64,000 bases of DNA from Silene latifolia (Eukaryota > Streptophyta > Magnoliopsida > Caryophyllales > Caryophyllaceae). The notes under the pieces are model-generated. The model was not told the origin of the DNA. It saw only the letters and a program-made list of their open reading frames with translations, and searched no databases. Positions 31,343 through 42,640 of this stretch are shown here, piece by piece. How positions within the stretch are numbered: the first letter of the stretch is position 1; each line of letters starts with the position of its first letter. The stretch is taken from positions 37,962,652-38,026,651 of the forward strand of contig NC_133536.1 in NCBI RefSeq assembly GCF_048544455.1. The letters are read 5' to 3'. The position numbers were made by a program, and so were the translations under genes.

Positions 31343-32479
31343 CTATACGAAATACTTCCTAAGGTTGTCTGTGTTCCAATGGCTCATTAGAGGCACGCCC
31401 TCCATGTCTGTCAGCCGGTATGTCCCCGTCCCCATTTCTTCAACCACCCTGTAGGGTTCCTCCCAGTTGGCCGTCATCTTGCCATGGATGTTTCCTTTGT
31501 TTGTTGCGGCCGACTTTCTCAGGACTAGATCTTCTACTCTCAAGTCCTTTTTGTGGACCCTACGGTTGTAGGCTCTTCTCATTCGGTTTTGATATACTGC
31601 CAGGTTGAGCCGTGCCGTATCTCGACTTTCTTCGACCAGGTCTAGGGAGGCTCTCAGGCCTTCATTTTCGACTGGGTTAAAGGTTTGCGTTCTGAATGTC
31701 GGCACCGCTGCTTCAATTGGCAGGACGGCCTCAGACCCATAGACTAGGTGGAATGGACTATACCCTGTTGCTTCTTTCTCCGTGGTTCTTAGTGACCACA
31801 GGACGCCGGGTAGTTCATCAGCCCACCTTCCCTTTAGATCTTCAACCTTCTTCTTCAACCCGTTCAGTATTGTTTTATTAGCTGCCTCCGCCTGCCCGTT
31901 GCTCTGAGGGTGGCAGACGGAGGAGTATGCAAATTTGACACCAAGCTCTTCCAACCAATTCATCACCGTGTCGCTCCAAAACACTCGGTCGTGGTCAAAT
32001 ACCATGACTTGGGGCAACCCAAAACGAGTTATGATGTTCTCCCAAATCACCTTTCTTACGGCCGCCGTGGTCTTGGCAGGTACCGCGACAGCCTCGACCC
32101 ATTTGGTGAAGTAGTCAACGGCGACAATCAGGTACTTCCTTCCTCCGGGGGCCTTCGGAAATGGTCCTAATAAATCCATCCCCCACTGTGCAAATGGTAG
32201 GGGATTAAGTACTGGTTGCAGGTCTCGGGAAGGTGCATGTATTACCGAAGCATGCATCTGACAATTCTTGCACTTCTTGGTTTTTGTCCTGGAATCTTTC
32301 AGCATGGTAGGCCAGAAGTAGCCGGCTCGGAGAGCTTTGTGGGCTAGCGTTCTCGCCCCCATGTGATGTCCGCAGATGCCTTCGTGAATCTCTGGCAGTA
32401 TGAGCTCCGCGTCGGCTGGGCCGACACATTTCAAGAGTGGTCTTATTACGGACCTTCTGTACAATTCTCCTTCGAACAC
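31343..32479 (-). pseudogene. Tat/Retand integrase (long open frame)
   Basis: 378 residues open. The HHCC zinc region (HHMGARTLAHKALR, CKNCQMHA) is followed by the catalytic core (GMDLLGPFPKAPGGRKY; FDHDRVFWSD; SNGQAEAANKTI, giving the D,D,E residues) and a C-terminal region with KVLRK-like DLVLRKSA and YRLTDMEG. The second Asp segment is FDHD where the family has DNG, an unusual replacement near the active site. It ends HWNTDNLRKYFV, the normal Tat terminus. The segment itself is intact, but it is cut off from upstream pol by a frame change. Confidence 0.85.
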
Positions 32480-33330
32480 TAAGTACCTTGTAACGATCCT
32501 TCTTATCTTCTGAGACAGACTGCGGTCCTCCCAACTCTTTTGTCAGCTTGTATTTCATTATCGGAGTCATCCACGTCGTCTCGGCTTCGATGTCGCCCAC
32601 CATGCCGACGGTCTCAGTGATGCTTTTAGCATTTCTGATATCCACCAGCACGGTTCGACTGACATTTTTGATGCTTGAACTGGCAAGTTTTGAGAGAGCA
32701 TCGACTCGGTTGTTCTCAGACCTGGGGATGCACTGTATTTGGAAAGATTTCAATTTTGAGGTGTCAGCTTTTACCCTCTCCAGGTACCTTACCATCCCAT
32801 CGTCTCGAGTCTCATACTCTCCTCTGATTTGATTAGTCATTAAGAGCGAGTCTGTTTTCAACACAATATGCTCCGCCCCGGCATATCTAGCTAACTCGAC
32901 TCCAGTTATCACCGCCTCATATTCGGATTCGTTATTTGAGGCCGAGAAGGTAAACTTCAATGCGTACTCAAACTCGTTTCCGTTAGGGCTGATGATAAGG
33001 ATGCCGGCTCCTGAGCTGTTCGCCGTGGAGGACCCATCGGTATACACTTCCCAAATGTCGGGATGTGATTCTTCTTGATACGTGCACTCGGCCAGGAAGT
33101 CTGCAAGCGCTTGCCCCTTTATCGAAGGCCTCGGCTTATACTGAATGCCAAAGTCGGAAAGCTCCACTGCCCATTTGATAAGTCTGCCGGATTTTTCGAA
33201 TTTTTCTAATGCTTTCTCCAATGGCTGGTCGGTTAAGACCGTCACGGGATGTGCGTCGAAGTAGGGTTTCAGCTTCCTTGCGGCAACGACGACGGCGAGG
33301 GCTGCCTTTTCGATTAGTGGGTAATTTCTT
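32480..33330 (-). pseudogene. Tat RNase H tail and archaeal-type second RNase H
   Basis: Starts in the reverse transcriptase-linked RNase H end (VLTDQPLEKALEKFEKSGRLIKWAVEL). It then shows the Tat-specific second RNase H with EVYTDGSS, SNNESEYEAVITGVELA, KTDS and ENNRVDALSKLAS, which contain the acidic catalytic residues. The frame is open from 33245 to about 32500; the following sequence is shifted into the integrase. Confidence 0.85.
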
Positions 33331-33337
33331 TCGGCGG

Positions 33338-34479
33338 CTAGCAGTGTATGGCTGATAAAGTAAATTGGGTATTGCTTTGCTTATTTTCTTCCCCTCGACG
33401 ATTACGATCGACCGTGGCCGAGGTAATCGCTAAGTATAGATATAGCGTCTCCCCAGCGTCGGCACAGGCGACAGGTCGGCGGTGTCGAAGGTGGGCTTTC
33501 AGTTGCCTGAAAGCCGTGCTCTGTTCCTCCCCCCAGCTAAAGTTTTTATTCCCTTTCAGCACTTTAAAGAACGGAGTGCTCTTGTCGGCCGACCGAGAGA
33601 TGAAGCGGGCGAGAGCCGCCATCCTTCCGGTCAGCGTCATAACCTCTTTTCGATTTCTCGGCTCCGGTAGGTCTAGTATTGCTTGGACTTTCTCCGAATT
33701 GGCATCAATTCCCCCGGCGCCGACAAGCACGCCGAGGAACTTGCCGCCCGACACCGGTTACATTTCTTTGGGTTAAGCTTCATCTTATATTTCCTTAGTG
33801 AACAAAATGTCTCGTCTAAATCGGCTAAGTGCTCGCTGTCAGACTTGCTTTTTACAATAGCATCGTCGACGTAAGCCTCGATGTTTCGCCCTTTTTTATT
33901 TTGGAACACTTTGTCCACCAACCTAGTGTAAGTTGCGCCACCGTTCTTCAAACCGAACGGCATCATTTTATACATGAATGTGCCGTGAATGGTGATGAAT
34001 GCGCATTTAGGCATATCTTCCTCGGCCATAAATACCTGATGATACCCTGAGAAGGCGTCTAGCAGGCTTAGCATAGTGTAGCCTGCCGTGGCGTCAATTA
34101 AACTATCTATTCGAGGAAAGGGATAGCAATCTTTAGGGCACGCTTTATTAAGATTGGTAAAATCAACACACATCCTCCACGCCCCTGACGATTTCCTCAC
34201 CATTACAATATTTGCTAGCCACTCAGGGTAAGTACAAGGCATGATAAAGCCCGCCGCTAATAATTTGTCTACTTCAGCTTTGATGGCCTCATCCTTCTCG
34301 GCCGAGGAGTTCCTCATCTTCTGCTTGACCGGCCGAGCAGTGGAGAGTACGTTCAGCTTGTGAACGATCACCTCCCGGCTCACGCCTGGCATCTCGGCAG
34401 CTGAGTATGCGAAGACATCTTTGTTCTTCCTTAGTAGGTCTAGGAGATCAGCTCTGAATTTTGGCTCCCGTGTCGACAC
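33338..34479 (-). pseudogene. Tat reverse transcriptase (split by frameshift near 33755)
   Basis: Two frames. The first (34479-33673) carries the reverse transcriptase start, WRMCVDFTNLNKACPKDCYPFPRID, MMPFGLKNGGATY and the catalytic EAYVDDAIVKS, reaching LNPKKC. The second (33754-33338) continues with GKFLGVLVGAGGIDANSEKVQAILDL and the beginning of RNase H. The catalytic YVDD is intact, but a frameshift separates the pieces. Confidence 0.9.
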
Positions 34480-34555
34480 CGACAGCGATTCGGTGCGCCC
34501 GGGTCAATTTCCACTTCCTCGGTCTCGGCTCCTTCGACCATGCCGACGTTATTGT

Positions 34556-35740
34556 TCATCGACGCCCCTCCCGCCGCAAGGATGGGCTCTTCCCTTTCTC
34601 CGACTTCTTCGCCACTTTGAGGGATTGCATGTTGCACCCCCTGGCAGACACTTGGATATTGACTATTTCATCTTTCTCGTCCTTTGATACGAGCTTTTGT
34701 GCTTCCCCCCGGTCCGAGACGTACATCAATGTCAGGGCCCGGATGGACATCACTGCATCGGCCTCGCTCAAAGTGACCCGGCCTATGAGAACATTGTAGG
34801 CAGACAAACCATCGATAACCACGAACTCAGATAAAACATTTTTAGCCGCATCTGCTTGGCGAACATCACCGGCGATCCCGATTGACCCCGGGGTACCAGT
34901 GCCGCCCCGAGAGAAGTCAGATAGCGGGTTAATGTAGGGGCTCAGGTCTCCAATCTTCAGATCGAGATTAAGAAAGCACTCCCTGAACATGATGTTCGTG
35001 TAGGCGCCTGTGTCAATCAGGCCCCTTTTGACCAAGTGGTTGGTTATATCCAGGTGGACTACAAGCGGGTCGTTGTGCGGGGCGACGACTCCCTCGTAGT
35101 CCTTCTTTCCAATGGTTATATCGGGGATGGTGGAAGCGGGGATCGCTATTTTAGGCACAAAGTTGATGGCTTGGTATAACTCATTTAGGTGTCGTTTGTG
35201 CCCATTAGCTGACCCACCGTTCTCGTTTCCCCCGATGACAACCTGGATTACTCCCATCCGTTGGAAAACTGATTTTCTATTCGCCCCGTCGGCGCTTGTT
35301 CCTGGGCCTCCAGCTACATACTTGCTGAGGCTCCCCTTTCGGATTAGCTCTTCGATGGCGTTCCTTAGGTGTCGACGTTGTCGCTTTATGGCCGGTGTGG
35401 CCGTGGTACTCGCAAAATCGGCTTGTGTCACCGTCCCCCTCGCCTTGGGGGCCTTGCCCACTTCTCCCATCATTCTTGCTTAGGGTAAAGACCTCGGTGG
35501 AAATGCGACCGGGGGGTGAGACTACTGTACCGCTTCTGGTTGTATGGTCCCGAACTCCCCCCGGCGCCCGCCGAGTGCTGTTTCCTATTAAATCTCTCAG
35601 GCCGTGACCTATTCCCGTCACGGCGACCTTCATCCATGTTGTCCCGGCGGCTCTTCCTCTCTGGGTGCCCAGCTTCACTGTGGCCTACCCAGGTTTTGTG
35701 ATAGTCTTCCACCTTTACGGCTCGGTCGGCCATCTTTCCA
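34556..35740 (-). pseudogene. Tat nucleocapsid and protease region
   Basis: Overlapping frames. A zinc-knuckle-like CEYHGHTGHK, missing its last Cys, comes first. A 305-residue frame follows with the protease active site GLIDTGAYTNIMF, where DTG is present and the next residues differ from the usual DSGSSADIL. The C-terminus is rich in Lys/Arg. Frames shift at about 35470. Confidence 0.75.
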
Positions 35741-35836
35741 AGTGAGTCTAAGTTGAGGTCTTCGCACTTGATCGCTCGTTTTTGAACTCGCCTTTCGGAG
35801 GCCTTTCATCGATCACGAAGGCCGCCGGTTCGGTGT

Positions 35837-36232
35837 TCACTCACGGATCCGCTGAACCTTAGCGTCGAATCTTTTCACGTAGCTTCGGAGGGACTCGTCC
35901 TCCCCCTGTCGGATAGTTAGGAGATCTGATGTTTCCACGGCCCTTCTCTTGTTGCAAGCATACTGGGCTATGAAATTGTCTCTCAGGTCGGCATAACAGT
36001 ATACCGAGCCATTAGGTAGCCCCTTGTACCAACTCTGAGCCATCCCATGCAGGGTCATTGGGAAGACTCGGCACCACACCTCATTAGGTTGCTCCCATAC
36101 CGACATGTACGACTCGAAAGCCTCAGCATGGTCGGTTGGGTCGCTATCCCCTTTGTATGATATGGGTGGCAGCTTCAGCTTAGTCGGCACAGGGATCTCG
36201 AGGACATAGGTACTGAGGGGCTGTCTGACCAC
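35837..36232 (-). pseudogene. Tat gag (capsid) fragment
   Basis: 131 residues with the capsid core: KLPPISYKGDSDPTDHAEAF, then WCRVFPMTLHGMAQSWYKGLP and DLRDNFIAQYA and the ERRxxxTSDLLTIRQGEDESLRSY region. Clear match to Tat-type gag by eye. Neighbouring frames (36290-36778) encode the Pro/Ser/Thr-rich N-terminal part, separated by a frame change. Confidence 0.85.
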
Positions 36233-36289
36233 GTGTCGAATGACACGCGGCGATCGGCTCTTCGCAACCTTGGTCCGGCTTATCTCCCT

Positions 36290-36778
36290 CTAGCGGGAAG
36301 GGCTTGTTGTCCGACTTTGGTGAGTCGGACTTCTTTCATTCCTTCGGGGCTGGCCTCGTTGTTGCCGCGGCGACGGTGTCCTCCCGCGAGTGGGGGAAGG
36401 ACTCAGGTCTGCCACTGGCACCACGGGCTCTGCTGGCGTTCTAGCATGCCCAGCTCCTTGTATCGCTCCGGACAAGTTGTTCGGAGTCACTCTATGGGCC
36501 CTGGTCACCTGTGGATGCGCTGCCGTCACCGTCGTCGTGACAGGGGTAATCGGCGTGCTACCCATCAGGTCCAGGAATAACTTTAATTTGGCCGCATCGA
36601 CCACATGTCCTATGACAGTGACTTGGTCGGTAGGCAGCGGTGTTTCTGGCTCTTTCGCCATCCCGTACGCCGTGTCAGTGACTCGGCCGGTGGGGGACTG
36701 CCCGATCTCAGAATTACGGAACGTGTCATCCTGGAAGAATGCAATTCCTTCACTCACAGTTTCTTGTTGCTTTGACAT
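36290..36778 (-). pseudogene. Tat gag N-terminal extension
   Basis: 162 residues starting MSKQQETVSEG, low complexity (Thr, Pro, Arg, Ser), typical of the poorly conserved N-terminal part of Tat gag. ATG lies about 87 bases from the primer site. A poly(T) run (36801-36818) is in the leader between them. Confidence 0.6.
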
Positions 36779-36843
36779 CTCCTTAGCTCGCTGAATGGTT
36801 TTTTTTTTTTTTTTTTGTAATGTAGGTGACTAGCTTTTAGTAT

Positions 36844-36865
36844 CCTCCCCACAGACGGCGCCAAT
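36844..36865 (-). other. Primer binding site of Tat/Retand element
   Basis: The minus strand reads TTGGCGCCGTCTGTGGGGAG next to the 5' LTR. TGGCGCC... sites are usual for Tat/Athila-type gypsy elements. Confidence 0.85.
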
Positions 36866-37421
36866 TGTTCCGGGTGTAATTCCAGAGCAGGATTGTGACC
36901 ACTTGAGCTTGTAGAATGATGTCGTTGCTCGTCTCTTCCTCTCACTCTTTCCTGTAAAGATGAACAAACTGAGGGCTCGGTTTGGGGCCGAGCGTACTCA
37001 CTCCGACGCTCAAGTCAGTAAACTTAGAGAGATAAGTTGTATGTTTAACTTGGCAAAGTATATTGTAGAGAGATAAGGGAGTTTTTATATTGGATTTCCA
37101 GTTAGTTTCTCAATGAGAGATGATGAGTATTTATAGACTTTCACCTTTTGTCACGTAGTGGCCAAGTGGCGTAAGGGTGGAAAGACTGTCTTACCCTCGG
37201 CCGAGGGACCCATGACAGCCGGGCAGCCAGACTCCATGCCGAGGGGACTGGATGTGAGTACACGGATATGCCTCTCGGCCGGCTAGCTGCCGAGCCGAGA
37301 CCCAAGTGACAGGCCGATAGACCTTGTCGGTTAGGCTGTTTTTCTCTTGACTTGTTGTCTTTTAGCTTTGACCTTGGTCAATATGTTGACTTGGTCAGCG
37401 GGTGCCGAATATCCCCCATCA
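36866..37421 (-). repeat. 5' LTR of Tat/Retand element
   Basis: 556 bp, partner of 26827-27387; a sense TATA box (TATAAATAC) lies in the segment matching 27091-27096. Confidence 0.93.
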
Positions 37422-37542
37422 GTAACAATTTACATTATGGGAATTTGTAGCTCATTACGTTAATTGCCTTTTTTTAGTTCTAATTCCATATTATATATAT
37501 GTGGTTATTGTCAAATTGTAAATGTCAGTAAACGATTGCACA

Positions 37543-38072
37543 TTAGACCATCTCCAACCATAAGGAAGAGACTAAGCTAAAAGTTGAGGAATAAAATGAG
37601 CCTCCAACTATGAGGATTAGTCCTCAACAAATTGAGGAAGGTAGAGTTCCTTGACAAACAGCGGAATAAGACGCGCAGAGGATTGAGGCTTTTTTCATTT
37701 TTTTATTAATTTTTTATGTACTTTTTTCATTTTGTCAGCCTTGAGAGGAGGAGTTTTGACGCAAGTAGTTTGTTTTTTTTCTTATTTTGATTTTAATTAA
37801 CTTAACATTAATCAAAATATTTTAAAAATATTACCATTATTCATATTTTATTTTTCTCTATAATTTGAAATCATAATTGCTAATATTTGGAATTATTTTT
37901 TTGAAGACAAAAATGATGAAGGGGAGTAAGATGAGGAATAAATGTAAATCATTGTTGGAGGAGTATTTTGATGGTAAATTGAAAAGTTGAGGAATTGTGA
38001 GGTGGATGGGTGAGAAAGTATAAAAGAGAGTGGGATGAGGATGACACCAAAGCATGGTTGGAGATGGTCTTA
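37543..38072. mobile_element. Tourist-like MITE
   Basis: Element 37546-38069 (524 bp) flanked by TTA on both sides (37543-37545, 38070-38072). Inverted ends GACCATCTCCAACCATAAGG and (complement) GACCATCTCCAACCATGCTT. TTA duplication suggests PIF/Harbinger. Confidence 0.88.
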
Positions 38073-38238
38073 GGAGGATGCTTTGGTAATCAATGGGTCG
38101 GATTTATTTGGATTTTGTAAGATCCAAAGCCGATCCACTTACTTATTTTAAAGATAATGGGTTCATATAGTTTGATACTTTGATTATATACAATTTGTTT
38201 GTTTGGTTTGATTTATAATTTATAATAATGTAAAATCA

Positions 38239-38536
38239 TACTCCCTCTTATTTCCTTATATCTTCCCCTTTCTTTTGGACACAAAAATTAAGAAAGAGGA
38301 AAAAAGAAGGAATAAAGTAGAATAAAGTATTGTAAATTGTAAAATTTATAGGTGAGAGAAAATAATAAAGAATGAATGATGAATAAAGAATAGATAAAGT
38401 AATGAGAGTTGTTGATTTTTTAGGAGAGAGAAATTAATAAAAATTGAATGAAACTTACCAAAAAAAGAAAGAGGGAAGTTAATCAAACTTGTGTGAAAAA
38501 GGAAAGAGGGAAGATAATAGAAAATTGGAGGGAGTA
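38239..38536. mobile_element. Stowaway-type MITE
   Basis: Element 38241-38534 (294 bp) with CTCCCTCTTATTTCCTTATATCTTCCC ends and TA duplications at 38239-38240 and 38535-38536. Confidence 0.88.
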
Positions 38537-38547
38537 TTACTCTTCCA

Positions 38548-39076
38548 ATGAAGTAGAACTTTTTCTTTTTTTGAGAGAGAAAAGAACAATTCATTAATAG
38601 AACGTCATACAGCACTTACAAAGAATAATTATAACCGAAAACAAATCTAATGGAAACCAAAGAAAAATAATTTTCTTATAAACTAGGGATCTCAAAACAG
38701 CATCTGACAATTCGGCTCATCCTATTATCGCTATCTTCATGTAGCTTTTGAGGGGATCCTTCATTTGATTTATGAGATAAAATTTACCTCTGACTGGTTC
38801 CAAAGATCGTTGGCAAATTACTTTTACCCATTGAAAGAACACAGTGCAAACCATCAACGAACTACTCTTGACTATACTGATGAAACTACCCCGACGAATA
38901 AATGGAAAAACCCCGAAATAAGGGACGGAAAAACGATTCTCACCAAAAGGGAGACTTTTATTGAATAGAAGATAGATATGCATACTATTAATTTAAATTT
39001 GATACAATTTTGGGGCTTACCATCCATCAATTGATAATCGATGGGAGCCACCTGTATAATATGAAGTAGAACTTTT
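38548..39076 (-). mobile_element. Non-LTR retroposon (5'-truncated LINE or SINE-like) with 16-bp target duplication
   Basis: The direct repeat ATGAAGTAGAACTTTT is at 38548-38563 and 39061-39076. The minus-strand reading of 38564-39060 ends ...TCTTTTCTCTCTCAAAAAAAG, a short A-rich tail as in plant LINE-type insertions. No reverse transcriptase is recognisable in the roughly 500 bp, so it could be a truncated LINE, a SINE or a mobilised transcript. Confidence 0.7.
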
Positions 39077-39792
39077 AAGGTAGTTTAATTATATAGTCTA
39101 GCCTTTTCGCTTTAAAGTATTTCATGATTTACAATTTTAGTTTGATTGTTTACCTATAAGTATTTATTTAGATCTATATGTAACCCCTTATTTCCATATT
39201 TCAGGTACAAGTATGTTTGTGTTTTAGTAGAATAATGATATTAATGGATCCATCGCAAATCAATTTAGGTATGAATTATTCTCTACATCCCAATTATTTG
39301 CTTACAAAATACCACTCATAAAAAATATGAAGGCAAACAAATAATATAACTACAAATAAAATAGCTATCACAAAAAATATAAAGGTAAACTAATGAATAA
39401 GACGGGAAGATTACTCTTTATTAGATTAGGATATACAAATTAGGGAGACGAACCTGTTTGTATATGAACATATAATTATAGCCCATTAATATTGGGCTTT
39501 GACATTTGAGAATCAGAATTACGGTAAGCAATTCCACCTTCAAATACTACTAGAAAAACTTTTGAGTAATGTGAGACCGAAAGAGTAAATTTGAAGAACT
39601 AAAATTTGAACAAATCACAAATTAACCAAGGCAAGTCAGTAGTATTATTCTATTAAACGTTGAGAATTAGATAAATTCTATCACTAATGTAATGTCATAT
39701 ACCTGATTTTCCTTCCTTCTTAAAAAAGTAACGGGTTGAATAACTCTCCCCTTTCATAGATGAAGCAAATCTTTTGCTGATCTCAATATGTG
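39077..39792. other. AT-rich noncoding DNA
   Basis: No gene, repeat edge or RNA gene recognised. Confidence 0.4.
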
Positions 39793-39875
39793 TCGATATA
39801 TTATTAAAGGAAGTTTTTTTGAGCGATTACAAAAATGCCGTATATTTGTATGCACATCCTTCTCCTATAACAATA

Positions 39876-40087
39876 TACTCCCTCCGTCCTGGTCAATTAT
39901 TGTCCTTTCGTTTTGGTATAAAGATCAAGGAAAGAGGAGATGGCCAATAACTAAATGACAAGTGGAACAAATTGGATGAGAATGATCAAATTACGAATCA
40001 AGTTCATTCTTAAAATAGAAAAGACAACAAATGACTAAGACAACCCAATATGAAAAAGAACAACAAATGACCGAGACAGAGGAAGTA
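39876..40087. mobile_element. Stowaway-type MITE
   Basis: Element 39878-40085 (208 bp) with CTCCCTCCGTCCTGGTCAATTATTG and (right) GACCGAGACAGAGGAAG ends, TA on both sides. Confidence 0.82.
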
Positions 40088-40283
40088 TATTGTATGTGTA
40101 CCAAAAAAAAAACAATATACTTCATATTGGATGCAAATTCTACTTATATAACAACACGAAAATATAAGAATTTTAACGGTGTTTCATGAGACGAGCATGA
40201 ATTAATTATACATGGAATAATATGTACTCGATGTGTCCATATAGGAGTCTTACACCACAAGTCCACAATACCATATACTTCAT

Positions 40284-40473
40284 ACAATAGGTCTTGGTAT
40301 AGACGGGTGGGGCGAACAGACGGGTAAAGACCTTTAATAAAATAGGTAGGGGGGACAAGGTGGGGCACCCCCCATGTGCTTCCCATTTTATGGCAAACGG
40401 ATATTTTGTGAGGGAAAATGGTATCCGTCTATATATATAGACGGATAGTGTCCGTCTATAATGAAAATTTGTG
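40284..40473. repeat. 190-bp repeat, copy 1
   Basis: Nearly identical to 42304-42493, same orientation. Contains TATAGACGGGTGGGG near the left and ATAGACGGATAGTGTCCGTCTATA near the right. Probably a MITE or a sequence shared by related Helitrons. Confidence 0.88.
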
Positions 40474-42303
40474 TACTTCATATTAAAGCTTTCAACTTTA
40501 TAGTGGTGTCTTTGTTTTCCTTTTTCCAATTATCTACCACTTTAATATGATGTGATTTGGATTTCTTAATTACTCTCAAGGCTAAACAGGTGATGGAAAT
40601 CAGAGAATGGGACAGATGTATAAATAAAGACAAGAAATGCATAATATGATGCAAATCACTTCTGGTTGTACTCTAATGAGTTACCGTAGTTATTAGGTGC
40701 GATTATTATTAGGTGTTATAAACTGATAATTTTATGATAAAAAGTGACTATTTTACATTAAAAGCTGAGAATTTTTAAAAAGTCTTTTAACATAAAATAA
40801 TCACATTTTACAATAAAATGGTCATTTTCTAAGTAATTATACCATACAACGATCTTATAATATAATCTGTGAATCAGTTATTGAAGTTGATATTAGCTTA
40901 CAGAATACGAAATATTTGGTTAAAGTCTTAAAAAGGGTATTATTTCAATTCACGAGTAGCTGGTGGTCTTGATTAATTTGTTAGCACACACCTTTATTTT
41001 TTATTTTATTTTTTACGGTTAAAATAGGGTATTTACTTCAATTCATGAGTATTTTATCTCACTCAAATAAGTTTAGTTCATAAAAGTTAATCTCAATTCA
41101 CACACTTTTTTTTATACGTTAAGCTCATATAAATCCGGTTTGGCTTGTATAAGTTCTGTTCAGAAAAGTTCAGCTTTTATATACTCAGCTCAGAAAAGTT
41201 AAAACCCTTTTAAGTTCAGCTCAGAAAAGTTAAACCCTTATAAGCTCAATTCACACACAGGGACTTAGAGTATTATTACATCATAATAATAGGATATTAC
41301 AAATTGGCCCGGGGATCGCCCTGGCATTAAATTTAGTATCTATCTATATTAATAAAGGAAGCTTTTTCCGAGCGTTTACAAAGTCTCCAACTTTTGCAAA
41401 CTACTAAACATTAATTAAAATCTATTTATAAATAAGTGTATTTAATCAACTTAGTTTGTGTAACCGTTTTTTAATCATCCAGCTAAACATCTTATGTGTT
41501 TCACTTGAACTGCAAAAAGACTAAGATAAAATTATTATATAATAATTAATTAATTAATAATTATTATTATAGATAGAATTGTAATTAAAGACTTTTGTTC
41601 CCAGATCCTAAACCAATTCATCAATTGGTACCCAAACACCTATTCCTAAGTATAAATATGTATATATACTCCCATGGTATTTCTAGACACCTTCCCCCTG
41701 CCCATATCATTGATATTCACGTTTTTGTTTTGATCTTCTTTATTATAGTCGATTATACTATTTATTTCATGTGTGAATCATACTAATTATTAATTATTAG
41801 TTTCTTTTTATTATGGACAGCTTGCTATGTGGATTGCAGCGAGTGATGGATATATATAAATAGAGAAGGTATGCACTATAATTTGGTTTAATCTTATACT
41901 CCACTATCTCCAGGTTTTGCTGTGTTGAATGTTGATTGTTTAATTTGATACTCCATAATATATGAAATTAATATATAATCTTAATAGTTTCTTTTATAAT
42001 TTAATATTATCCTAGAGATTTGTGGTTTGAATTGTTTTTCGCTTACGATATTTAATTGTACTTTTTATAGGAAATGTTAAACATCAATATAATCAAGATT
42101 GATCACCAAGATGAAGATTCGTGAGTGATCATGACACTCGGGAGGCACATTACATCCTCAAAATACAAGAGAATTGCAAAAATATAAGATGAAAGTTTGA
42201 GAATTAATTTGAACATGATTTTAATACGAGTACATGATTTTAAACGGAAGGCAAGAATTTTATTAGACATATAGTAAAAGTTTTTTTATTTATCTATTGG
42301 AGT

Positions 42304-42493
42304 ACAATAGGCCTTGGTATAGATGGGTGGGGCGAACAGACGGGTAAAGACCTCTAATAAAATGGGTAGGGGGGACAAGGTGGGGCACCCCCCATGTGCT
42401 TCCCACTTTATGGCAAATGGGTATTTTGTGAGGGAAAATGGTATCCGTCTATAGGTATAGACGGATAGTGTCCGTCTATAATGAGAATTTGTG
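42304..42493. repeat. 190-bp repeat, copy 2
   Basis: Matches copy 1 over its full length with few changes. Confidence 0.88.
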
Positions 42494-42544
42494 ATTGGAG
42501 TAAGGTCCGGATTTCATGAGTTTTCCACTTTATGAACTATTTTC

Positions 42545-42640
42545 TACTCCCTCTTTCCCCATGAATAGTTTACACTTCCTTTATTTTTGTGAGAGGAAAT
42601 AAAATAAGTATAAACTATTAAGTGGGACGGAGGAAATACT
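42545..42640. mobile_element. Short Stowaway-like MITE
   Basis: CTCCCTCTTTCCCCATGAATAGTTTACAC and, about 60 bp later, ATAAACTATTAAGTGGGACGGAGG: an inverted pair typical of very short MITEs. The right edge is eroded. Confidence 0.6.

Larger units (their letters stand above)
26822..37426 (-). mobile_element. Tat/Retand-type Ty3/gypsy element with antisense gene
   Basis: LTRs 26827-27387 and 36866-37421; target duplication GTAAC at 26822-26826 and 37422-37426. In the sense (minus) direction: 5' LTR, primer site TGGCGCCGTCTGTGGGGA, gag, protease, reverse transcriptase, RNase H, second (archaeal-type) RNase H, integrase, a long 3' region, polypurine tract, 3' LTR. The 3' region holds a large gene on the opposite strand. 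The second RNase H and the antisense ORF are marks of the Tat/Retand lineage. LTRs differ by several changes and small indels, so this is older than the copia at 18.2 kb, and the pol frame is broken. Confidence 0.95.
39793..41336 (+). mobile_element. Non-autonomous Helitron-like element 1
   Basis: The left end TCGATATATTATTAAAGGAAGTTTTTTT resembles the family 5' end. The right end has a hairpin-like GGCCCGGGGATCGCCCTGGC, then ATTAAATTTAG and T (eroded CTAGT). No Rep/helicase gene. It contains a Stowaway MITE and a 190-bp repeat. It is directly followed by a second element in the same orientation. Confidence 0.6.
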
